From Perca fluviatilis (taxonomy: Eukaryota > Chordata > Actinopteri > Perciformes > Percidae): 64,000 nucleotides of DNA. Where the stretch lies: contig NC_053126.1 in assembly GCF_010015445.1 (NCBI RefSeq), forward strand, positions 13,801,669-13,865,668, read 5' to 3'. The position numbers and the translations under genes are program-made. Each line of letters starts with the position of its first letter. The stretch's first letter is position 1. The notes beneath the pieces were generated by a model that saw nothing but the letters and a program-made list of their open reading frames with translations, was not told the DNA's origin and searched no databases. This document shows positions 37,383-48,680 of the stretch, in pieces.

Positions 37383-37683
37383 CATGGGTGGCTGTGGCTC
37401 AGGTGGTAGAGTGGTTGCCAAGCAATTGTAAGGTTGGTGGTTCGATTCCTTGCTCTCAGTCCCATGTCGAAGTGTCCTTGGGCAAGACACTGAACCTCAA
37501 ATTGCTCCCGATGCTGCACCATCGGAGTGTAAATGTGTGTGAATGTTTATCTGATGCACTTATACGGCAGCCTGGGCCACAGCGTATGAATGTACATGAA
37601 TAGTGAATGGTTCCTGTACTATGTAAAAATGCTACGAGTAGTCATTAAGACTAGAAAAGCGCTATATAAATTTCGTCCATTTT
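37383..37683 (+). mobile_element. tRNA-derived SINE
   Basis: The head has an A box within TGGCTCAGGTGGTAGAGTGG and a B box GGTTCGATTCC at 37439-37449. A body follows with TGTCGAAGTGTCCTTGGGCA and a tail ending AAAAGCGCTATATAAATT. This layout is typical of fish tRNA-derived SINEs. It does not fold as a functional tRNA. Confidence 0.85.
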
Positions 37684-37739
37684 GCTCTGCGCCTATGGTA
37701 AGCCATTTTAACATGTAATCAAACCACACTACTATTTGT

Positions 37740-37980
37740 AATTACATTTAAGATATATTTAAATGTATTAATTTTTATTTTAGATATCCAAAATGGAAAA
37801 CAGATATCCACAATACATTTGTGGATATCTGCAATTGCATTGTTTCTAGTCATAATTCTAATTGTAGATATCTGAAATTGCATTTTTAATTATTTGTACT
37901 GGACAAAATGTATTTTAGTTATCAAAAATGAGTATGTATATCTGGAATGTTTTTCTCGTTTTGGATATCTGATATTACAA
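37740..37980. repeat. GATATC-rich palindromic patch
   Basis: Several imperfect copies of GGATATCTG/CAGATATCC occur, including a 12-base inverted pair AGATATCCACAA / TTGTGGATATCT around 37803-37830. Probably an old repeat or degenerate satellite. Confidence 0.5.
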
Positions 37981-38391
37981 TTATTATAAGCACAACATGC
38001 ACATTTTGCAACACCATAATTTAACTTAAGCCATGTTCGCGAGGGACTAGTATTACCTGGGGACATCATGTGATATAGAAATTATCCCGCCACGTCTGTT
38101 TGGTGTGGCACATTCACACAGGATAAGGAAGTCTGTCAGCTTTGTGTTTTTGAACAAAGCAATAAAACAGGGTTTCAGGTTCTAATCTTTTACATATAAA
38201 TATCCTCCATGACTCAAAAGCCTTTTGCATATTCTTGTTTTTCTGGCTCTATTCTTCGATTTTCCTGCCTGCTTTGTCCAGATCTTGCAGTTGAATTGCT
38301 TAATCATGACTGACAATTTAATAAAATATTGAATTGGCTGGCTGACCTGCTTATTTACACCTGAGGTGAGATAAGTGTGATTGGTGCAGCC

Positions 38392-38402
38392 TTTGTAAAA
38401 GG
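38392..38402 (+). promoter_or_regulatory. TATA-like element of CYP2K-like gene 2
   Basis: TTTGTAAAAGG is embedded in GGTGCAGCC-TTTGTAAAAG-GAGGTGGGG. The same context in gene 3 (48671-48680) has the canonical TTTATAAAAG, so gene 2 has lost the consensus T-A-T-A step. Confidence 0.5.
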
Positions 38403-38577
38403 AGGTGGGGATTCTCTACCGCCTCTCCCAGAGAGGTTGCTGAGTTAACATCAACATTTCAAACAGGTTGAAACCAGAAGCCTTGGTTGTGACAACCAGA
38501 CGTATCATTTCACTTTGAAAGAAGCTTTTCAGTGAAAAGGTTTCCTCAAAGGAGTGAGGTCCAGGTGAAGTACAATC

Positions 38578-41500
38578 ATGTTGGAAGATCTTTTCCAGTC
38601 CTCCACTGCAGTCTCCCTGTTGGTGGCCATTGTGGGCCTGCTGGTCCTCCACCTTTTTAACTCCAGCTTCAGCTCCAAAGACCAGAGGGAGCCTCCAGGA
38701 CCTTATCCTCTTCCCCTGCTTGGTAACTTGCTTCAGGTGGATCTCAATAAACTCGACACATCCCTTGTTGATGTGAGTAATGTCTGTCTTAAACAATGTG
38801 GTTCTATGTTTATGTTTGTATTGGTCAGTGAATTCCATTCCATTCCATTTCTTATATAGGACTGTGAGTTGCACTTTTCCCTTCCTCCATCTTTTTAGCT
38901 GTCCAAAAAATATGGACCAGTGTTCACAGTCTACTTTGGACCGAAGAAGGTGGTGGTCCTGGCAGGATACAGGACAGTCAAACAGGCTCTGGTCAACCAT
39001 GCTGAGGAGTTTGGAGACCGAGAGGTCACTCCCATATTCCATGATTTCAACAAAGGAAATGGTAAGAATGGATTTGAGCTTTTTTTGTAACTTCCTTTTG
39101 CCCTACTCTAAAGAAGACAATGACTTTTGTTTCCAGGTATACTATTTACCAATGGTGACTCGTGGAAAGAAATGAGACGTTTTGCTCTAACTACACTGAG
39201 AGAATTTGGGATGGGCAAAAGGATTAGTGAAGAGAAGATCATTGAGGAATGTCGCTACCTGATTGAAGAATTTGAGAAACATAAGGGTAACATTATACCT
39301 TAAAACACTGCACAGGTTTAGACAGCATTCCCTTACACTTACTGTCTAACTCTTTTTCTCTCAGGTAAAGCCTTCAACGCCGCCCAGACAGTTAATAACG
39401 CAACTTCAAATATTATATCAGCTATCATGTTTGGAAAGCGGTTTGAATACAAAGACCCTGTCTTCCAAGCTATGGTGGAGAGAGACAACGAGACCATCCA
39501 TCTGACTGGATCAGCATCCATCCTGGTACTATAGAGTGATGTCAGATTGAGGGACTTCTGATGATTACAAGGACATTTTACACTGCTGTGCATATGACAG
39601 GCTTGTTAAATCTAACTTTTAAAGGCACACTATGCAAGATTTGTACATTTTAATATTACAGCTTTGAAGTAATTTCGATGGTAAACAAAGTCGTAGTAGG
39701 GCAAATCATCCCGATAGCAAAGGGGGAGGACGCCGCTGGCAAAACCATAGACAGTATATAAGAATGGACCAACAGATCCCGTTGCTCTGGTTGGAGACCA
39801 GTGAAGGATATTAGAAGCACTTTTCCGGTGATCGCTAGCTTTACTGCACAGCCTCCAACTGAGAGAGACAGTGTAAATGTGACGTGAGCAACGTGTCTGA
39901 AAGTTGTAAGTCTTCTGGTAGCTGTGCCAAGAGAAATCTCAATCATTCCCAATCTCGCAGAGACGGAGAGTGTAGGTATATGTAAGGAGATAACATGGGC
40001 ACAGGCTAATTATTGCTAACTAAAATTCTAGTTAACATTAGTAATTAAACCTAAACAGCTCATGTAAGTCGAAACTGCCTGCGAGCTTCTCCTGTACTAT
40101 ACGGTAATTCCTCTACTATGTGACCCAATCGTTAGCCTATTTTTACAAAAACGTCTGCTACGGAGCCATAACGTGAGGTACAAGGTAATGGAGCCTTTTA
40201 TACATTGTCGTGTTTCTTTAGAAATAAACATTGGACAAATAGTCTTTAAACGCTTCAGATGTAAAGTTATTCGCTGTCAAAGTGACGTCAAAATGAATGC
40301 TAGTCAGTGGAATGCTAACGGGAGGTGATCTCTTTGTAGCATCAAAATGGCGCCATAGGAGGTTCGAGTTCTGAAGCGAAGCTTACCCCCTTGGGCAAAA
40401 CCAGCAATGCAGGTTTGAGACATGCCTTACGGCACAACGTCACATACATCAACAACCTATAAGAAGCAGCCCCTTTGGAAGACACTAGCAGACATTTCAG
40501 AGGTGAATCATGGCAGAGTCGACGAAAAAAACAAAGAAAGCGCGGTCGGAAGAGTCAAGGAAAAGAAAACGAGAAACTGACTGCGTGAGGAACTGGACAA
40601 GAGTCCTACTCGGTCAGGCTTTCACTCGTTGGCGAGAACTAATAAGCAGCAAAGGTAACGTTGATTACAAGTAGGGGTTGCTGTTTGACAAAAATGGAAA
40701 CTGCATAGTATGCCTTTAATAGTTGAACAGTATTGATGTTGTAGTCACATTAAATATTTGATAACTTAAATTTGCAGGTTGTTAATTTACTTAATTGTTT
40801 TAATTACCTAATTTATAATTTCCTGAGATGTGTAATTTGAAACAGTGAAATTTGTTACTAACAATAAGAAAAAAATAGGAATTTCCTTAAGTCAATATTT
40901 GTTTATTGGAAACTGTATTCTGAAACTGTATTAACACTTCCATTTTATTGCCTTAAATTATACCTATAATTACAATTAGGACCAATTTTCATAGTAGTTT
41001 CTGAGAAATCCTGTGGAAAATTATTACAACACAATTCAGAATTTACAAACCCGTAAAATAAAGTGTTTTCAATTTTTTTTTTATATTTAACAACAACACT
41101 GATTGTATGAAACCAGCTGGGGCTTAAGATCTCATGGCTGTCATAATATCTTATTAATATATATATATTAGATTGTTTGTGTTGTGCTCCATTACAGATG
41201 TACAACATGTTTCCTTGGCTGGGCCCTTTTCTTAAAAACTGGAGGGATGCGATAAAGAATGTGGAGGCCAACAGGGGGGAAATAAAAAGCTTAATAGCTG
41301 ACCTGAAGGAGACTCTGAACCCAGAGATGTGCAGATGCTTTGTTGATGCATTCCTGAGCCGTAAGCTACATGTGGAGGTGAGCAGTCTAACTCCAGTGAA
41401 TCCACTCCTTGTCTGATATTAATGATTTTTAGACATTAGCGTTCACTTGGACAACACATTTAGCTGGAAGGCCCATGTTGAAAGTTTGTGTTCTTGTTTA

Positions 41501-41973
41501 CAGGGTGCATGAAAAGATTGTTGTTATTCTACCAGGCTGTATTAGAGATTTGATATGGGAAGTAAGCATGGTATTGCAATCTCTCTGTACAGTTAAAATC
41601 TAAGCTTGCTAGTTTGGTACGGACTGCTATGAAGGTTATGGGGAGGAATGAACACAAGTCCCTCCAGTCAGTATACGAGCAGTCTGTTCCCAGGCAAGCA
41701 CAGAGAATATCGTCTGACCCATCTCATATTCTCCACTCCGAGTATGAGGTGTTACCCCCAGGCAGATAATAAAGCATCCACAAATGTAAACTCAACCGTT
41801 TTTTAAAAACTCATTTGTGACTACCTTAATTTAATATAATGTTGCTTGAGGCTGCAGGGGTTGTTCAATAGCTTCATGTTGTTCTTATCACTGGCTGTGT
41901 AATGTGCAATATTTGTAATTTTTGGTTTTCATTTGTTACAGTATATGCTGTTTTGTTTACTTATTATTATTAT

Positions 41974-42044
<71 letters not shown>

Positions 42045-42997
42045 TGGAGGCAGCTACTGTATATGTGTTCAGCATAAGAGTCCAAGACAAACCTACAGGT
42101 GCATAGAATCCCTCTTTTTTGTATGTTATACTAGGAGTCTGAAATCAAGGATTCACACTATCATGATGACAACCTGGTCGACAGTGTGATGAATCTGTTT
42201 GCAGCTGGGACTGATACTACAGGAAATACACTTCAGTGGTGTTTACTTTTCATGGCCAAGTACCCTCATTTCCAAGGTACAAAAACATACCCACATACGT
42301 ATCTGGTGAAATTCCGCTTTTTCAGTGTAAAATTGGGATAAAATGGACTCATATATTTATCTGATTTTATGTGAGTCCAGACCAGGTCCAGGCAGAGCTA
42401 AACAGGGTGGTCGGTAGCCGACAGGTCCGGGTAGAGGACAGGATGAACCTGCCGTACACTGATGCTGTCATCCATGAGACACAGAGACTGGCCAACATTG
42501 TCCCCATGTCCATTCCTCACAAAACCAGCCGAGACGTCACCTTCCAAGGCTACTTTATCAAAGAGGTCAGCACCCACACATTTAGTTTTTGTAAGATAAT
42601 TTTTTTTTTGAATGCTTTTGTTCCAAGATTTTATATGATAAACCTTGATCTCTTCTTTTGTCTTCAGGGGACTACTGTGTTTCCTCTTCTTACTTCTGTC
42701 CTGCATGATGAGAACGAGTGGGAGAGCCCACACACCTTCAACCCTTCCCACTTCCTGGATAAGGAGGGTAAATTTATCAGGAGAGATGCCTTCATGCCCT
42801 TTTCTGCAGGTACAACAACTTTAAAAAGATATATTACACTTTTTTCTTTTTTTTCAAAACTTTATTTATTGAGTTTTCGGTCGTTATTAATAAACAATGC
42901 ACAATAAACAAACCGTAACAGTCACAAAATACCCTCCCTCCCTCCCTTAACCAACAATTGTCTCAGAGGACTATAAATAAGTAAGTAAATAAGATTC

Positions 42998-43045
<48 letters not shown>

Positions 43046-44133
43046 AAAATAAAAAATAAAAAGGCACATCATTAAGTACATTAAATGGAAACCAACAAAG
43101 GGATAATAATAAAAAATGGCATAACAATAAAAATGCTGCTGATGATGATAATATAAATGATAATAATAATAATAAGATGGTTTAAAACAGAGTTATTAAG
43201 CTTGGTCACCATCCTATTCTTTCCCCGATTCATAACTACAGTACTCTAGCTGTGGTGCGAGATTCGAGCCATTCTGCAGTGGTATTGCTGACAATTCCAG
43301 CGCTTACCCGTTTCCAGGCATATGGATATTCATGTTGTTCATAAAATTTAAGAAAGGCATCCATATCTTTTAAAAATCCTCAACTTTCCCTCTTGCTATA
43401 TAGCTCAATTTTTCTAGTGCCAGACTGCAAGACATCTCCTTAACCCACTGTCTAGAATCAGGTCTCTGAGTATCCTTCCAGGTTAAGGAAATTACACGTT
43501 TGGCTTGCAACAAACAGAAATTGATTAGTTTGCGTTTCTTAGCGTTTACTGGGAAATCTCCAGGGAATATGTGTCGTAAACACATTTTAGCTTCGATGGG
43601 AACAACCATATCTGTCAATTCAGAAGTCAGCCCTAGAACCTCTTTCCAGAATACCTGGAGTTTTCGGCATTCCCACATACAATGATTAAGAGTGCCAATT
43701 CCTTCAGTGCACTTACTACATGTATCAGGGATCTCAGGATTAAAATGATGTAATTTAACCGGAGTAATATAGATCCTGAGCAACCACTTATACTGCAACA
43801 GTTTAAATCTGGTATTTATAGTTTGGGTTTGGGCGTGAAGACATGCCTTCTCCCAGTCCTCTATTGAGATGTTTACCTGAGATATATTACACTTTTAAAG
43901 ATGTGTTGCAGTTTAACTCACAGAAAGAACTTTTTGTTCTCGCAGGTCGCAGGGTGTGTCTTGGGGAAAGTCTGGCTAGGATGGAGCTCTTCCTCTTCTT
44001 CACCGCCCTCCTCCAGCACTTTCATTTCACTCCTCCACCTGGAGTTACAGAGGATGAACTGGATCTGACACCAGCCGTGGGCTTTATCCTCGCCCCATTA
44101 CCTCATGAGCTGTGTGCCGTCAGTCGCCAATGA
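38578..44133 (+). CDS. CYP2K-like cytochrome P450, gene 2, intact
   Basis: Same family and likely ER mono-oxygenase role as gene 1; the substrate is unknown. Exons: 38578-38772, 38899-39061, 39137-39286, 39365-39525, 41198-41377, 42135-42276, 42381-42565, 42668-42809, 43946-44133. They join in phase to 501 residues. It shows the anchor helix (about residues 8-28), hinge [13 protein letters not shown]-helix [15 protein letters not shown], and heme loop [11 protein letters not shown]. Protein exons 1-3 match gene 3 completely, while they differ strongly from gene 1. Introns 4 and 8 contain a piggyBac-like MITE and an antisense LINE, neither present in gene 3. The TATA-like element is weakened. 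The ATG at 38578 is the first in the transcript region and matches the gene 3 start. No coding defect was seen. Confidence 0.94.
39623..40715. mobile_element. piggyBac-like element in intron 4 of CYP gene 2
   Basis: The ends AGGCACACTATGCA and TGCATAGTATGCCT are inverted repeats, each bounded by TTAA (39619-39622 and 40716-40719). The matching place in gene 3 (about 52956-52959) has a single TTAA and no insert, so the insertion came after the duplication. Near the right end a plus-strand open stretch (40509 to about 40654) encodes a Lys/Arg-rich peptide starting [20 protein letters not shown] and runs into a GGTAACG donor-like site. Confidence 0.88.
41430..41850 (+). mobile_element. Internally deleted LINE relic (Rex1/Babar-like) in CYP gene 2
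   Basis: It starts at GCGTTCACTTGGACAACACA and continues with [18 protein letters not shown] coding. The same relic with more sequence is in intron 5 of gene 3 (54000-54840). It predates the gene 2/gene 3 duplication. Confidence 0.7.
41974..42044. repeat. (ACT)n trinucleotide microsatellite
   Basis: About 23 ACT/TAC triplets in intron 5 of CYP gene 2, ending 90 bases before exon 6. The region is deleted in gene 3. Confidence 0.97.
42844..43879 (-). mobile_element. 5'-truncated L1-type LINE in intron 8 of CYP gene 2
   Basis: The insert is flanked by exact 17-base target duplications AGATATATTACACTTTT (42827-42843 and 43880-43896); gene 3 has the single uninterrupted copy at 55845-55861. In minus orientation the 3' end carries A-rich tails and AATAAA at the left edge. 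The open frame 43798-43370 encodes a zinc-knuckle-like [18 protein letters not shown], typical of the ORF2 C-terminus of L1-type elements. It is 5' truncated and inactive. Confidence 0.92.
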
Positions 44134-46052
44134 GGAAGAGAGGAGCATGGCATTATAACTACATGAGCCAATGGCATGAATATTACTCACCCTCACACAG
44201 CAAGCTGTTCTCATTTACTGTTTGTATTTAATATAAAACCAATGTAATTGTGAGCCAGGACGTAGCTGCCTCTCAGGATTTAGTCAGGTGCTGTAGTATA
44301 AAGAGCGACAAAGCCCACATAGGGAGGAGGTCAGGGTGGATGGATGGGTCAAACAAACACAGGAGTTTCACCCATCAGACTGATGCTTGTGTACCATGTA
44401 AAAGCAAGTCATTGCTGACTTAGGCTACATCCACACTATTATGTTTTTATTTTGTTAGGCTTACATACATTTCAGTAACGGTTCCACCTCGTCGTCGGTC
44501 CAAGCAAATAAAGCCCTGGTCTTTCTTTTTGCCAAGGTTGTTCTTTCTTCAAAGTATTTTCTGCAATTTCAACTTGTACATCCATGATTTTTCTAGCGCA
44601 GAGGAACGTTAGACAATATGTTTTCTGTTTACACATGCCCAATGTATGCAATTAGTCATGTGATATGCATTTTCAGATGTGTTAACATGGACAGAGATCA
44701 TTTCTGATACGGAGCCTAAACGCTTGTGTGGACGGAGATTGTTTTTGTTTCAATATGCTGTTTGAAAATGAAACCATAGTGTGGATAGTCTTATTTTAAC
44801 TGACTTTTGTTAAGTAACTGATGGACTTTACTAACGCCACGTACAAACGCTAGGCTACTTATTTTAACCCAAACCACGATCTTTTCCTAAACCAAGTAGT
44901 TTTGTTGCCTTAATAGGTTATTATATTGGAATAACTCATAAAAAATTGTGCATAACTTTTCTTAAATATCATATAACTTTTGTATGAGGATATGTTGCAT
45001 GATGCATAACATACTAAGCAGCCAGAAGATGTCCCTGCTTAGGACACTGTTGATTATTTTCTTTACAAATGGATGTATTTGGTTTTTTAGGTTAAAATTC
45101 GTCAAGGGTTTAATTTCTTATATTGCAGAAAATGGCAGAAATCATATTATGAATACCTTTTTAGACTTGCTTCTTCGTATAGCTGATGCCTCATGTATGT
45201 CTAAAATTATAATAAAGTACTTTTGCACATACCAATATAATTGGAATCTGTGTTTGTCCTTCTAGACTTTAGAACTTAAAGTAGGCCTATTTCCAATGTT
45301 TTCTGAGGCTTCACAAAAGTGGCCTAGAAGTAATTTTAAGTAGCCTATTTAATAAAGGGAAAATATATTTAAACACATTTTTAATTATGATTTGGTCAGT
45401 TGACTGACAACTCTAAAACCACATGATCTTGGGTAAACCATAGACAGCATGGGTAAACCATAGACAGTATATAAGGGGTACACGGTAAACCAATGGGTAA
45501 ACCTCCGCCCGATTGCAATTTACCATTTAAAAGAAAACGAAGAAGAGTAATTTCCTGTTAGTTCATAACGTACGTATTTTGATTTTGAGAGACTACGCTC
45601 TAACGTTACGCAACACAGGTGAGTACGTACACAGTGCACTAACGTTACATCTGTTTACACGATGACGCTCGTTTTCTGGGTGAAAACGAAAAAATATTTA
45701 ATCTTTCATTTATACAGCAACGGCGTTTGGGGCTTAACAACGCAAAAAGTGAAACCACCCTCCAGAGTGGAAATCTTAAAAACGCTCCACCGTCGCGTTA
45801 CCGTCTAAAGGGTAGCTAACAAAGCAAAAGTCTGAAGACAGCGGTGTGGAGATAGACGAGAAAAAGGCGTCCATGTAGTCCGTTGTTACGGAGTAGGCTG
45901 CAGAAAGTTATCTAAAAGATTTTCAATATAATGGCTCAATATTTAAATGATTTCGACAATGTTGATAAGGTTGTTATAGTTCGATGACCATATGTAGGCT
46001 ATTTATTTGAGCCAGCTGCCAGAGTAGGCTACAACGTTTCGGATGAAGAGAA

Positions 46053-46117
46053 AGAGCGAGAGACAGCGGGCAGAGGAGGCTGAAGCAGACCCTCCTCTGC
46101 CCGCTGCCTCTCGCTCT
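46053..46117. repeat. GC-rich hairpin with 27-base arms
   Basis: The arms 46053-46079 and 46091-46117 pair at 26 of 27 positions around an 11-base loop. The arm core is CAGCGGGCAGAGGAGG. The size is like a pre-miRNA stem, but no conservation evidence is available. Confidence 0.8.
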
Positions 46118-46412
46118 CAATCAGCGGCTGAAGGGCTGCGAGGCTCAGGATACTGGTAGTGCTCCCGTGGGTGCTGTGGCTTAATTATCACGGTCGACTG
46201 TGCTGGTCATCATCAGACCAACATGCAACTCCACCTCCTCGTCTTTCCAGACAAGCTTTTGTTTTTCACTTCTACATATTTTGGTTTCGCGCTACTAAGG
46301 AGAGAAGTAGCAGGAAGGTTCTACGCAGGCGCGCGAACTAATGGTGCGTTCCTTTTGTCTTAGTACCAAAGAAATTCTTTGGTTAGTACCAAAGCCGGTC
46401 TACGGAAAGCCA

Positions 46413-47239
46413 TTCCACTCCCTATCCAGCCCCATTGTACCGGATTTTGGTTGCAGTTCCACCAGAGTTCCACTGGGGGTGATCGCGGTCCAGTGCAAAA
46501 TGAATGGGACTCTATGGAGCTAGACGGCAAAATTTGTCTTTTTCGCCTGATTGTCGTTGAGAAACCTCAGATTTGATTGTAGTTTTTGCAAGTTCAACAT
46601 GGGTTATAGGTCGAAAGTTGAATGAATGAGTACTTATGTCCTTTTGATTTCTTACAGGGTGAGTCGTTGTAGCCCATAACACGCTAGCATTCTGCTAATG
46701 AATGCTGATTGGTCAGTGAAGGAGTGATTACGATCGGAGATCCCGCTTGACGGCATCCGAAGCAGAGCCTGAATATCAGAGTGAATATTTCGGTGTGGTC
46801 TTTAAAACATTAGCAAACCTCTTTCTAGCACATGTATTAACAGGGTGAGCCTTACCTGTTAGCTGTGTTGTCATGCCTCATGAGAACAAAGGAAGCGACT
46901 CAGAGCTTGCCGTAAAGCAGTATCTCTGGCCGTATATGTGTATGACGTCATTGACATTTTAAAAGGCTTTTTAGAACAAAAAAGCGACTTTAAAAAAATC
47001 TAACACACAGCAGTGTGTATTTTCTTAGCCTCCCCTTTCGAATGCAACATTCAAATTACTAGACAAAAAATTATATCCTGAGAAAATTGGGTTTTGAGGG
47101 GTATAGCCATAGATATAGAACAATGGGTATAGCTCCATAGAGCCCCATTCATTCTGCACTGGCCTGTGAGCGCCCCCTATATGGAACTCTGGTGGAACTG
47201 CAACCAGTTCAGAACCCGGAAGTAACGAGGGAGTGGAAC
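46413..47239. mobile_element. Non-autonomous element with about 110-base inverted ends
   Basis: The left end TTCCACTCCCT and the block GGTTGCAGTTCCACCAGAGT recur inverted at the right end (GAACTCTGGTGGAACTGCAA then AGGGAGTGGAA). The symmetry runs about 110 bases on each side, to GGGACTCTATGGAGCTA / TAGCTCCATAGAGCCCC. It has no coding capacity. Near-identical direct repeats TTCTTTGGTTAGTACC (about 46374) and TTCTTTGTTAGTACCC (about 47260) lie just outside. Confidence 0.82.
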
Positions 47240-48414
47240 TTCTTGATATATTAGAAGTTCTTTGTTAGTACCCTCTAAATATAGGGCACTAGGTGGTGTT
47301 GTGTGGCAGTGCCACCTAGCAGCCTGACGTACATACTACATCGAATTTCGCACATTTGCGTCACCAGATTTCCCCCAAAAGTCTCGTATAAACGCGGAAT
47401 AAAGATTGAGAACGCAACGCCAATTTTGCGTCTTCTCTTGAGATCGTTTCAGTCTAAACGAAGCCTTAATGTAGCCTACTCACTGACACGAATTGAGAAA
47501 CACCGAAGGAGGTAGCCAGAAGTGATGAACACCTGCGCGTTGTCTCTGAAGTGCCTGAACTGGGCTTTGCGCTCTATCTTGCGGTTTTACCTAGAATCAT
47601 GTGTAGGTGGTTTAATGCTTCTGCTTGCTTGCTACCTTGTATTTAGCACATGGTTATTTTTCACAGGCTGCCGTTTAGTAGCCTTCAGGTTGGGGGTCAT
47701 TGCAACCCAGATTATTTTTTCAAGAAATGAAGAAACGACGATTCTGTTTGCATAAACACGATGCGTGTCAGTATTGTGTCTGTGGGGTTAGAATATAGCT
47801 GCGTAGCGTTTCTCTCTGTTTACCGAAACACAACCAAGGTAGAGCTTTAAGTCAGGCGGCTATGAAGGTTGTGAAAATCTAAAGATGGCTCTCCGTCTAA
47901 AAGGTGGATTTGGAAGTAAAAACCTGTGAGATTGAGTTCAATGTGAAAACTGTTGTGAGAAATCTTCAACAAATTAAACTTTGGTACAATCTGAAGTACA
48001 CGTCTAAAAGCGCACTCTTATCGGTAGGCTATACTCTTTTAGGACAGTTTTCTGTATTACTTAATTAATTAACATGAATTGAAATAAGCTAATCCCTAAC
48101 ATGAAAATTAATTAGACTTTTGCTTCTTTTAAAATTATAAGTTATTGACAGCACAACATTTACACTGTGGTACTAACTTAAGTGTACCTTCCACATAAAA
48201 TATGTGCAGCTTTGTGTTTGTCTCCTAAGGACAAAGCTGTAAACATGTTTTAAGTTTAACTGATACTATATCCTCCATTACTCAAAGGCCTTTTGCATAG
48301 CCTTGTTTTTCTCACTCCATTCTTGGAATTTCCTGTCTGTATTTTCCATATCTTGCAGTGAATTGTTTAATCATGACTGACGGCTTGATTAGATCTGTGA
48401 TTTTATTTATTTAT

Positions 48415-48606
48415 TTTTGATTTTTTTGTGTGTGGCATTTTAGACCTTTATTTGATAGAACAGCTTAGACATGAAAAGGGCGAGATAGGGGGAATGACAT
48501 GCAGCAAAGGGCCCCAGGTCGGAATTGAACCTGAAGCCGCTGCGGCGAGGACTGAGCCTCTGTACATGGTGCGCATGCACTACCATGTGAGCTAGTCAGG
48601 CGCCCC
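48415..48606 (-). mobile_element. tRNA-derived SINE, minus orientation
   Basis: On the minus strand it begins GGGCGCCTGACTAGCTCACA, has a B-box-like GGTTCAATTCC, then CCTGGGGCCCTTTGCTGCAT and a tail AATAAAGGTCTAAAATGCC. This is a common fish SINE arrangement. It is inserted within the gene 3 upstream region. Confidence 0.8.
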
Positions 48607-48672
48607 GTGATTGACTGGTTTACCCTTCTTATTCTCACCTAAGGGTGAGATTAGTGGAATTGGTGCAACCTT

Positions 48673-48680
48673 TATAAAAG
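48673..48680 (+). promoter_or_regulatory. Ancestral TATA box of CYP gene 3, separated from its gene
   Basis: TATAAAAG in the context homologous to the gene 2 promoter (38380-38410). In gene 2 the start codon is about 180 bases downstream; here it is more than 3.2 kb downstream because of inserted sequence. Confidence 0.6.

Larger units (their letters stand above)
35963..38577. other. Intergenic region between CYP2K-like genes 1 and 2
   Basis: It begins with the gene 1 3' flank, which has AATAAA near 36117. The block at about 36220-36330 is repeated after gene 2 (about 45040-45140) and gene 3 (about 56145-56230). A tRNA-derived SINE lies at 37383-37683 and a GATATC-rich patch at about 37740-37980. 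The right end (about 38205-38577) is the gene 2 promoter and 5' UTR, with homologues at about 48285-48765 and 56740-57040. No additional gene is seen. Confidence 0.65.

Noticed and set aside
37388..37460. Possible tRNA gene
   Set aside because: A and B boxes are present but the arms do not pair as a tRNA, and a SINE body and tail follow.
38416..39042. 208-codon minus-strand open frame over CYP gene 2
   Set aside because: It is the antisense of exon 1, intron 1 and exon 2 of the P450 gene, has no domain, and recurs in broken form in gene 3.
41902..42189. Open frame with a long tyrosine run
   Set aside because: Translation of an (ACT)n microsatellite that overlaps CYP exon 6 by chance.
43370..43798. 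142-codon minus-strand protein with CxxC...H...C motif
   Set aside because: It is the C-terminal end of a 5'-truncated L1-type LINE with target duplications, not a host gene.
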